The translations under genes were made by a program, and so were the position numbers. A DNA stretch of 38,981 nt from JBKEDS01 sp047975545 (GTDB lineage: Bacteria; Bacteroidota; Bacteroidia; Flavobacteriales; Flavobacteriaceae). The stretch's first letter is position 1. Every line of letters starts with the position of its first letter. Below, piece by piece: positions 32,224 through 38,981 of the stretch. Below the pieces are notes generated by a model. The model worked only from the letters and a program-made list of their open reading frames with translations. It was not told where the DNA came from and did no database searches. The stretch lies in NCBI GenBank assembly GCA_047975545.1, contig JBKEDS010000053.1, forward strand, positions 1 through 38,981, given 5' to 3'.

Positions 32224-35200
32224 TTAAAAATTTAGGTTAAGTCCAAAAACCAGCGACCTGCTCCTTGGAAAAGGAGAATAGTCTACACCTGGTGTTAATG
32301 GTGTTTTACGTCTGGTTGAAACTTCGGGATCAAGCCCCGAATAATTGGTTATTATAAAAACATTATTGGCGGTAAGATAAAAGCGTAGTTTGGAAACGCC
32401 TATTCCCGACATTAATGCTTCCGGCAAAGTATAGCCTAAAGTAAGTGTATTTAACCGTAAAAACGAACCGTCCTCTACAGCCCAATCGCTAAACACATAA
32501 CGCGACATATAAGGCGACCACATTGTGGTATTGGCATTAAGTGATGCAAGAGCGGTTGGGTCCGTAACTAATTGCCCAGTTGAGGGGTCTAAGTTAGTCC
32601 ATCGTGTGCCATCGGCCATTATGGAACTTAAATTCCTGTATTGGCCATTTTGGTTTGAGGTAGTAAACTCCACTTTGTTTGCGTTATAAACATCGTTGCC
32701 TACGCTCCAGTTAAAGCCTGCCGATAAATCGAAACCATAGGCATTGGCGTTAAGCACCAAACCTCCCGTATATTTTGGGTTGGAATTTCCAATAATGGTG
32801 TTATCGTTTATATCCACAATTCCGTCAGGGGTTCCATCGGGACCGCTTATATCTTTTAGTTTCATCGCGCCGGGCATAACATCGCCTATTATCGCACTAT
32901 TGTCTACTACCCCACTTTTTAAGGTATATGTTTGCGTTGCTGTATCGAAATCGAAATCGGATACTTCATAGCGGCCGTCGCTTTTAAATCCGTACATAAT
33001 ACCTACGGGCTGGCCAACATTAACCAAAAAATCGTTCCCTATTTGTGTTGAAGCCCAACCTGTGGCAACGCCAAAATCGTCCATAACGCCAAGTGAGTTT
33101 ATACGGGTTTTGTTAAACCCTATGTTGAACGAAACACTTAGTCCATAATCTTTGTGACTAAGGGCTATGGCATTTAACGATGCCTCGACCCCTGTGTTTT
33201 GTACTTCGCCCATATTACGGTATTGACTGGTGTAACCAGAACCGGGAACAGGGAAGTTTATTAATAAATCCTGTGTAACATTTTTATAGGTTTCAAGTGA
33301 ACCACTTAATCGACCTTTAAACAAATCGAAATCCAGCCCCAAGTTTTGGGTTACCGTAGTTTCCCATTTTAAATCGGGATTGGCCAAAGTACTTGAAGCC
33401 GACCAATAGTTTGAAATTCCGTTAAGGTACGTTGTGGTGTTCGATTCGAAACTTTGCACCGTTTGGCCCGAGGGGATATTATTATTTCCGGCCTGGCCGT
33501 AACTAAGCCTAATTTTTAAAGTGTTTATCCAATCGGCATTCTCTAAAAATTTTTCCTCGGAAATTTTCCAAGCAAATGCAGCCGAGGGGAAATAGCCCCA
33601 TTGGTTGTCGCCCAAAAATTTGCTCGAACCATCTGCCCTGAAAGTTGCGGTTAATAGGTATCGGTTTTTAAAATCGTAATTTAAACGTCCGAAAAACGAC
33701 AGGAGTTTATCGTCAGGACTATAAAAATCGTTAACGGATAGTGGCGTGCCTTGCGAGGTTAATTTTCGAGCGGTATCGAAATCGAATTGTTTTGGATAGC
33801 CTTGAATTTCGCTTGTTACTTCGTTGTTATGCGTTACAATCATTTCTTCACCTACAAGAAGTTTAAGTTTGTGGTCGTCGCCCAAAACATCTCCAAAATC
33901 GTAATCGAGTGTATTGGCATTTCTAAAACGTTCTCTTTTTTCGTCACTTGAAACAATAGAAGGGAGCCCCTGTAAGTTTGCAGCAGGGCGATTGCTGGCA
34001 TAATAGGTCGAACGACCGTAAAATCGGTAATCCAAATCGTTTCGGTTATCGAGTCCCAAATCGGTTTTAAATTTAAGATTGTCGGTTATTTTCCATGAAA
34101 AACTACCAAGCATATTGTAATTTTTCCGACGTTGAAGACGTTGATTGTCATCTACGGCAACAAAAGGATTAACCAAATAACTGGAAAGCGCCTCGTCGGT
34201 ATCGGTCGTGGTTAATCCCGGCAGGGGAATAGGCGAATAACCAACACTGTGCCGCAAACGCGCATCGGCTGCCGAAACTTCGTTTTGCTCGTTTGCGCCA
34301 CCGCCGTTTATTTCGGTATCGGAATACCGGAAAGTAAACGACAAATCTATGTTGTCACTGGCTTTGCTTTTTAACGATAAGGATAGATTATCCCTTACAA
34401 AGTCCGAACCTACCATTATGGTTTTTTCGTCGTAATGGGCATAGTTGAAATTGAAGTTTATTTTTTCCGAACCGCCTCTAACGGCCAAGTCGCGGCTTTG
34501 CACTTCCCCCATTCGTCCATAAATTTGTTTTTGCCAATTATTGCCTTTCATGCCAATGTATTGGTCGTAATCCTGCCACGATCCAAAATATTTTTCATAG
34601 GACTCTAAATCGTCTTCATCTCGAAGCAAGGCGTATTCATATTGCCACTTAACATAATCGTCAGGCGACAATACATCTATGGTCTCGGCAATTTTTTTAG
34701 CACCGTAAAACATATTGAAATTAGCCGATATTTTACCATCCTTACCACTTTTTGTGGTGATAATAACCACACCGTTGGCGCCCCTAGAACCGTAAATAGC
34801 GGTTGAGGAGGCATCCTTTAAAATTGTAATATTTTCAATATCCGATGGCGACACATCGCTCATGCTGCCAACAGGAAAACCATCGACAATAATTAGGGGC
34901 GAGCTGTCTTGGGTTAACGAACCGCCACCACGAACACGAATATTAACCTCGGCATCGGGCGACCCTTCGGCAGACGTTATCTGCACCCCTGCCATTCGCC
35001 CGGTTAAAGCTTCGGCAACGCTCGATATAGGGCGTTCTTTTAAGTCGTCGCCACCAATGGAAACAACAGAACCCGTTAAATCGGATTTTTTAGCGGTACC
35101 ATAGCCAATAACCACGACTTCGTCCAAGGATTCTAAATTAGGCATTAGCGTAATGTTAATTTGCTGTTTTGTTGTAACTTTTACTTCCTGGGTTAAAAAC

Positions 35201-35439
35201 CCAACATATGAAAACACCAACGTAGCATTGGAAGAAACATCGTTTAAGGTAAAGTTGCCATCGAAATCGGTAGATGTTCCACTGGCAGTTCCTTTTACAA
35301 GTACCGAAACACCCGGTAAAGGCCCACCGATGTCGCCGTCGGTTACGGTTCCTGTTACGGTTTTGTTTTGGGCTTGAACGGCTTGAAAAAAGCAAAACAT
35401 CGCAAAGAAAAGAATACTTAAAAATTGTTTTGCTTTCAT
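32224..35439 (-). CDS. SusC/RagA-family TonB-linked outer-membrane transporter
   Basis: This 1071-residue protein has a signal peptide (MKAKQFLSILFFAMFCFFQA, cleavage near VQAQ). An N-terminal carboxypeptidase-regulatory-like domain follows (TVTGTVTDGDIGGPLPGVSV, LVFSYVGFLTQEVKV). The SusC plug signature is ESLDEVVVIGYGTAKKSDLT, with STAIYGSRGANGVVIITTKS, and a long beta-barrel ends in FPRSRSLVFGLNLNF. It imports oligosaccharides across the outer membrane with TonB energy. The longer reading from an ATG at 35487 would add 16 residues before the signal peptide, so the ATG at 35439 is used. It is the first gene of the leftward arm and divergent from CE8. Confidence 0.96.
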   Translation of the reverse strand: MKAKQFLSILFFAMFCFFQAVQAQNKTVTGTVTDGDIGGPLPGVSVLVKGTASGTSTDFDGNFTLNDVSSNATLVFSYVGFLTQEVKVTTKQQINITLMPNLESLDEVVVIGYGTAKKSDLTGSVVSIGGDDLKERPISSVAEALTGRMAGVQITSAEGSPDAEVNIRVRGGGSLTQDSSPLIIVDGFPVGSMSDVSPSDIENITILKDASSTAIYGSRGANGVVIITTKSGKDGKISANFNMFYGAKKIAETIDVLSPDDYVKWQYEYALLRDEDDLESYEKYFGSWQDYDQYIGMKGNNWQKQIYGRMGEVQSRDLAVRGGSEKINFNFNYAHYDEKTIMVGSDFVRDNLSLSLKSKASDNIDLSFTFRYSDTEINGGGANEQNEVSAADARLRHSVGYSPIPLPGLTTTDTDEALSSYLVNPFVAVDDNQRLQRRKNYNMLGSFSWKITDNLKFKTDLGLDNRNDLDYRFYGRSTYYASNRPAANLQGLPSIVSSDEKRERFRNANTLDYDFGDVLGDDHKLKLLVGEEMIVTHNNEVTSEIQGYPKQFDFDTARKLTSQGTPLSVNDFYSPDDKLLSFFGRLNYDFKNRYLLTATFRADGSSKFLGDNQWGYFPSAAFAWKISEEKFLENADWINTLKIRLSYGQAGNNNIPSGQTVQSFESNTTTYLNGISNYWSASSTLANPDLKWETTVTQNLGLDFDLFKGRLSGSLETYKNVTQDLLINFPVPGSGYTSQYRNMGEVQNTGVEASLNAIALSHKDYGLSVSFNIGFNKTRINSLGVMDDFGVATGWASTQIGNDFLVNVGQPVGIMYGFKSDGRYEVSDFDFDTATQTYTLKSGVVDNSAIIGDVMPGAMKLKDISGPDGTPDGIVDINDNTIIGNSNPKYTGGLVLNANAYGFDLSAGFNWSVGNDVYNANKVEFTTSNQNGQYRNLSSIMADGTRWTNLDPSTGQLVTDPTALASLNANTTMWSPYMSRYVFSDWAVEDGSFLRLNTLTLGYTLPEALMSGIGVSKLRFYLTANNVFIITNYSGLDPEVSTRRKTPLTPGVDYSPFPRSRSLVFGLNLNF

Positions 35440-35719
35440 GGGTTTTAAACAAATCCCACGAGGCTTGATAAATAACAAATTCGTCATAAATAATTAGTTA
35501 ACTGGTTTTATAATTAATTTAGCTGTACTGTTTGCGTGATAAAATATTGACTATAGAAAAATAGTTTTGGAATGGTTTTATGTTACAGTTTAGTTGTTTT
35601 TCGATTGATATTTTTTTAGGAAGAAATTAATCAACCAATATAAATTGTAATCGATTACCCAAATGTAACAAATTATTTTTAAATTGCAAATGGATTAGTT
35701 TTTTTAACAATTAAGCGTA
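35440..35719. promoter_or_regulatory. Divergent regulatory spacer between susC and CE8
   Basis: This 280-nt AT-rich spacer carries promoters for both PUL arms and one perfect GTAATCGATTAC palindrome (35647-35658). A partial half-site-like TTTTCGATTGA lies near 35597. I see no exact TTTG-N19-TAnnTTTG match for susC or CE8, so the promoters are probably regulated or non-consensus. No gene is found here. Confidence 0.6.
35647..35658 (+). promoter_or_regulatory. Candidate LacI-type operator before CE8 (GTAATCGATTAC)
   Basis: This is a perfect 12-nt palindrome with central CG, 61 nt before the CE8 ATG and 207 nt from the susC ATG. It shares the core TAATCGATT with the site before the GH28 lipoprotein. 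LacI/GalR operators commonly have this form. No LacI gene is in the window. Confidence 0.5.
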
Positions 35720-36733
35720 ATGACAAAATATATCAATCTTAAACTTGTTTTTTCTTTCATTTTATGTTGGGCTTCTTTGGTAGCGGTTTTCGCTTCTAAT
35801 TATAAAGAAGAATGTTTAGTCGATAATTACACCGTAATAGTGGCCCAAGACGGCAGTGGCGATTTTACAACGATTCAAGAAGCCATTTACTCAGCAAAAT
35901 CGTTTCCGTACCAACGTGTTGAAATTTACGTAAAAAACGGTGTGTATAACGAAAAAGTACATATATTTTCGTGGAATACCCATGTATCCTTAATAGGCGA
36001 AAGCAAAGAGGCTACCATAATTAGTTTTAATGATTATTTTAAAAAAATCGACTTGGGTAGGAACAGCACCTTTTTCACCTCGACGGTTTTGGTCGAGGGC
36101 AACGATTTTATAGCCAAAAACCTAACCATACAAAATGCCTCGGGACCTGTTGGGCAAGCCATTGCACTATCGGTAAATGCCGATAGGTGCTATTTTGAAA
36201 ATTGTAATTTCCTGGGCTTTCAGGATACACTTTATACCGCTGGAGAAGGGTTTAAACAGTACTTTAAAAATTGTTTTATTGAAGGAACAACCGATTTTAT
36301 TTTTGGCGAAGCCACCGTTTTGTTCGAAAACTGTGTAATTAACAGCAAATCAAACTCGTACATTACCGCAGCATCCACGCCAATGGGGCAGCCCTACGGC
36401 TATGTTTTTAAAAATTGCGAAATAACTGCCGATAAAAATGTAACTTATACGTATTTGGGCAGGCCGTGGCGCCGTTACGCTAAAACCGTATTTATAAATT
36501 GCAGTATGGGCAGCCATATAAAGCCCGAAGGCTGGCACAATTGGAACAAACCCGAAGCCGAAAACCTTTCATTTTATGCCGAATACAATTGTAACGGCAA
36601 AGGCTATAAACCCGAAAAGCGGGTAACGTGGTCGCATCAGCTAAAAAAAACAGAGGCAAAAAAATACACAAAAGCCAATATTTTGAATTCGCATACCGAT
36701 ACTTCAAAAAACAAATGGTACTCAACGTTTTAA
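35720..36733 (+). CDS. CE8 pectin methylesterase (pectinesterase)
   Basis: This 337-residue secreted protein has a signal of LVFSFILCWASLVAVFAS type. Its single CE8 beta-helix runs from YTVIVAQDGSGDFTTIQEAI through NGVYNEKVHIFSWNTHVSLI. The active-site blocks are NASGPVGQAIALSVNADR, NFLGFQDTLYTAGEGFKQY, IEGTTDFIFGEATVLF and YLGRPWRRYAKTVFI, so the two Gln, two Asp and the Arg are present. It hydrolyses methyl esters of homogalacturonan, which is needed before PL1 and GH28 can act. It is clearly related to the CE8 half of the PL1-CE8 fusion (shared SHIKPEGWHNWNK-like segment). It heads the rightward arm; CE12 follows after 10 nt. Confidence 0.95.
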   Translation: MTKYINLKLVFSFILCWASLVAVFASNYKEECLVDNYTVIVAQDGSGDFTTIQEAIYSAKSFPYQRVEIYVKNGVYNEKVHIFSWNTHVSLIGESKEATIISFNDYFKKIDLGRNSTFFTSTVLVEGNDFIAKNLTIQNASGPVGQAIALSVNADRCYFENCNFLGFQDTLYTAGEGFKQYFKNCFIEGTTDFIFGEATVLFENCVINSKSNSYITAASTPMGQPYGYVFKNCEITADKNVTYTYLGRPWRRYAKTVFINCSMGSHIKPEGWHNWNKPEAENLSFYAEYNCNGKGYKPEKRVTWSHQLKKTEAKKYTKANILNSHTDTSKNKWYSTF

Positions 36734-36743
36734 AACAATAAAA

Positions 36744-37490
36744 ATGGAATATTTAAAAAAAACAATTCTTACTTTGGTGCTGTTTTCGAGTGTATATGCT
36801 ACCGCCCAGAAAACCACCATTTATTTAATTGGCGACTCTACCATGGCTAACAAAACCAACCCCGAAACCAATCCGGAACATGGTTGGGGGCAAGTACTGC
36901 AACAGTATTTTAAAAGCAATGTTGTAATTGACAACAGAGCGGTTAATGGCCGAAGCAGCCGAAGCTTTATAACCGAAGGCCGCTGGGATTCCATTTTAAA
37001 AACATTAAAAAAAGGCGATTATGTGTTTATTCAATTTGGGCATAACGACCAAAAAGAAAAGTCTCCCGACCGATATACCAACCCGCATACCACTTACCGC
37101 CATAACCTTATAAAATATATTGGGGAAACCCGTAAAAAAGGGGCCGTACCAGTATTATTTTCGTCAATTGTAAGGCGTAATTTTAACGAACACGGCACAC
37201 TTATCGACACCCATGGCGAATACCCGCTGGAAACCCGTTTGGTGGCCTTGGAATATAACGTGCCGTTTATCGATTTACAATACTTAACCGAACGCTTAGA
37301 AGAATCGTATGGCGTGGAAGGTTCTAAAAGGCTACATCTCCATTTTGAGCCTGGCGAAAATCTGTACTACAAGGATGGCAAACACGACAATACGCACTTG
37401 TCTAAATTAGGGGCTAATGAAGTGGCCAAGCTGGCTATTGAAGCATTAACGATAGAAATCCCTGAATTCGACAATTTCATTAAACAGTAA
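36744..37490 (+). CDS. CE12 rhamnogalacturonan acetylesterase-like SGNH hydrolase
   Basis: This 248-residue protein has a signal peptide (KTILTLVLFSSVYATAQ). SGNH blocks are in order: IYLIGDSTMANK (nucleophile Ser), VNGRSSRSFITEGRWDSI (Gly), FIQFGHNDQKEKSPDRY (Asn) and DNTHLSKLGANEVAKLAIEA (Asp and His). The set matches CE12 enzymes, which remove acetyl groups from rhamnogalacturonan or acetylated galacturonan. It follows CE8 by 10 nt, so methyl and acetyl ester removal are co-expressed on this arm. A hairpin lies 22 nt beyond its stop. Confidence 0.94.
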   Translation: MEYLKKTILTLVLFSSVYATAQKTTIYLIGDSTMANKTNPETNPEHGWGQVLQQYFKSNVVIDNRAVNGRSSRSFITEGRWDSILKTLKKGDYVFIQFGHNDQKEKSPDRYTNPHTTYRHNLIKYIGETRKKGAVPVLFSSIVRRNFNEHGTLIDTHGEYPLETRLVALEYNVPFIDLQYLTERLEESYGVEGSKRLHLHFEPGENLYYKDGKHDNTHLSKLGANEVAKLAIEALTIEIPEFDNFIKQ

Positions 37491-37824
37491 GAACCATAGG
37501 CAATAAAAACAAAGGTTCCAGGTACAAGACCCAGAACCTAAGCTTAATTCTCCCTAAGAACTAATTAATAGCGGTGTAAATATATAACGAATTGGTTTAG
37601 TATAAAATAAGTAGTTATACGTAATTTTTGGATAACAACAAAAACACAAGGGGAGGGGGAATTTATCCCGATTTATAAATTCTCCAATGTTTATTTTCCT
37701 TATATTATTACCAGCACTGTTATAAGCCCGTGAAAGCTATCGTTAAAAATATTACAATGTCCTTTTCCCTTTTGTTTGCTTAACAGATCTAATTTTTAAG
37801 CGTTAAATCAATGTTTAAAACTAA
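37491..37824. other. 334-nt structured intergenic region
   Basis: No gene is seen on either strand. The region contains the hairpin at 37502-37540, and a second hairpin at 37656-37685 with an 11-bp stem (one G-U pair) and an 8-nt loop. The latter has no T-run directly after it on either strand. The rest is AT-rich without recognised signals. Confidence 0.55.
37502..37540 (-). terminator. Terminator-like hairpin downstream of CE12
   Basis: AGGTTC (37513-37518) pairs with GAACCT (37534-37539), with a further partly paired interior. On the minus strand the stem is followed by TTTGTTTTTATTG, a typical terminator tail, so it may end leftward transcription from the broken gene at 37825-38880. On the plus strand it could only act as a weak barrier after CE12. 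Confidence 0.5.
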
Positions 37825-38880
37825 TTACAGGGTTATTGCCGAAGAATAAGCTAATAACATTTTTATAATGTTCAATTGTGTTTTTAAATCCAGTTTTGCG
37901 GTTTCTTCCTGGGTTTTTGTCAGGTCTAAGGCAATTAAAATTTCCGATTCTAAAGGTGTTTCAATTTTTTTTGCTTTAATATAATTCTTCAACGTTTCGG
38001 AAAATTGAGAGTTTGTTGTCTCAAAATCTTCAATTTTAATATCGTTTTTGAAATATCTTATTAAATGAAGGTTTGCGTAAGTTTCGGCAAGAGCATTAAA
38101 AATTATGGTTTCATTCTCGTTAAAATTATAGGTTTTGGATAAATCGCCAAAATCTGGTTTCCCTATAATTTGGTTTAATGAATTTAAACTATATTCCTTG
38201 AAAAATTGGTTTATAACAGCATTGTGATTTCCGGCTTCATCTTTTATTTCATCCATTCTATTCTTAATAATTTTTAGAGTTTTGTAGAAATCAGGAAACT
38301 GTTTCTTATAGAATGTATTGCTGCTTCTTAATCCTTTTATATCACTGTATACAAACGACTTATATCCAAATTCAACAGTGGTATCTGTTTTTGTTTTTTC
38401 TGTGTATGCAGGTGCTGTAGCCTTATTAATAACATAAAGCGTTAACATATTGCTAACCAAATGGTTGTTGTAGGCATTGGATAGCGTGACATTGTTTATT
38501 TCCCCTTTTTCTTTGGAAATTATTGTTTTGGTGTAATATAATTCTTCGGGAATAGTTTTGTACTCGATGGTGGTAGATTCGTTTTTATTGCGTTTTTCTT
38601 CTATCAGGTCTGTTACTTTTTTTAAAGCATTTTTATTGTCTTCAAAATCGCGTAATTTTTGTATCGTTTGAACTGCACCATCGTAATTTTTATCAAAAAA
38701 CTGACTTAAAGATATGTTTTCAAGCGTAGCAGCATATAGTTTTTTCTGCTTTTTGTCATTAGAATCTATTTGAAGTAAAAGGGCTTCTTATTTAGGTATA
38801 TTATTGTTTAAATCTATTGGGTTATTAGTGTTAATGCTATTTGTTATGGCTTCAACCACGGCATTATATTCATTTAGCAT
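37825..38880 (-). pseudogene. Gene-like frame of unknown family broken by an in-frame TAA
   Basis: One minus-strand frame reads as continuous protein from ATG at 38880 (MLNEYNAVVEAITNSINTNN) to the stop at 37825, about 350 codons, except for TAA at codon 31 (38790-38788). The intact part downstream of that stop has no ATG until 38448. Coding-like text (NDKKQKKLYAATLENISLSQ, EESTTIEYKT-like, TKTIISKEKGEINNVTLSN) lies well before that ATG, so re-initiation would lose about 110 residues. The protein is helical, Lys/Asn-rich and soluble-looking, with no signal peptide or recognised domain. A CAA-to-TAA change is the simplest cause. Two more stops in the same frame lie farther upstream (38893, 38965), probably outside the gene. 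A sequencing error cannot be excluded. Confidence 0.55.
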
Positions 38881-38981
38881 CGATTCGTTTTCCTACCATT
38901 TATTTATCTTGTAGAAATAATACGAATTGGATTTTATCGTGTGTCGAAATAAAGAAAGTCCAAGCTAGGTGGCCTTTGCGA

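Noticed and set aside
35440..35487. Extended SusC start 16 codons upstream
   Set aside because: It would place a non-hydrophobic segment before a perfect signal peptide (MKAKQFLSILFFAMFCFFQA). The inner ATG is the better start.
1..38981. CRISPR array or rRNA
   Set aside because: No regularly spaced direct repeats and no rRNA-like sequence were seen on either strand.
38881..38981. Extension of the right-edge broken gene to the window end
   Set aside because: The same frame has further stops at 38893 and 38965, and the text between them is not convincingly protein-like, so the gene is ended at the ATG at 38880.

Overview
The window looks like a chromosomal segment of a member of the Flavobacteriaceae (phylum Bacteroidota). 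The evidence is an AT-rich sequence, SusC/SusD genes, GSCFA, DUF2723 and DUF4488-type genes, Cys-anchored lipoproteins with an SCKN-type start, and promoters of the Bacteroidota type (TTTG, about 19 nt, TAnnTTTG; clearest upstream of tRNA-Gln). No species is assigned.

Layout. (1) 1-1190: a small mobile or decayed zone. It holds the left end of an IS3-type insertion sequence cut by the window edge, a frameshifted gene remnant directly next to it, and an intact type II toxin-antitoxin pair. (2) 1190-17873: ordinary core genes. These are tRNA-Gln, a large DUF2723 membrane protein with a NodB-type deacetylase, a thioredoxin-fold protein without its cysteines, a small lipocalin-like secreted protein, a membrane metallophosphoesterase, polA, a GSCFA protein, alaS, and an M23 peptidase / MerR regulator / LemA / TPM / TPM run on one strand. 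(3) 17931-37490: a pectin polysaccharide utilization locus (PUL). (4) 37491-38981: a structured intergenic region and a gene-like frame broken by an in-frame stop.

The PUL has two divergent arms around the spacer 35440-35719. The leftward arm reads susC, susD and a DUF4957/DUF5123-like surface lipoprotein, then a clear intrinsic terminator, then a PL1-CE8 fusion (pectate lyase plus pectin methylesterase), a GH28 lipoprotein, a 383-nt spacer, and a tight run of DUF4861 lipoprotein, GH105, GH43, GH28 and a BD-FAE-like esterase. The rightward arm is CE8 and CE12. The likely logic is as follows: CE8, CE12 and possibly the alpha/beta hydrolase strip methyl and acetyl esters; PL1 and GH28 cut polygalacturonan; SusC/SusD import oligomers; GH105 removes the unsaturated end left by the lyase; GH28 and GH43 trim the rest. 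No PUL regulator, inner-membrane sugar transporter or uronate catabolic genes are in the window. Two AATCGATT-centred palindromes, before CE8 and before the GH28 lipoprotein, look like LacI-family operators and suggest one shared regulator encoded elsewhere.

Most promising for new biology are the DUF4861 lipoprotein, the DUF4957/DUF5123-like surface protein, the PL1-CE8 fusion and the candidate regulon palindromes. Four proteins are given shorter ATG starts than the longest possible reading (thioredoxin-like, metallophosphoesterase, GH43, SusC), for reasons stated in each entry.
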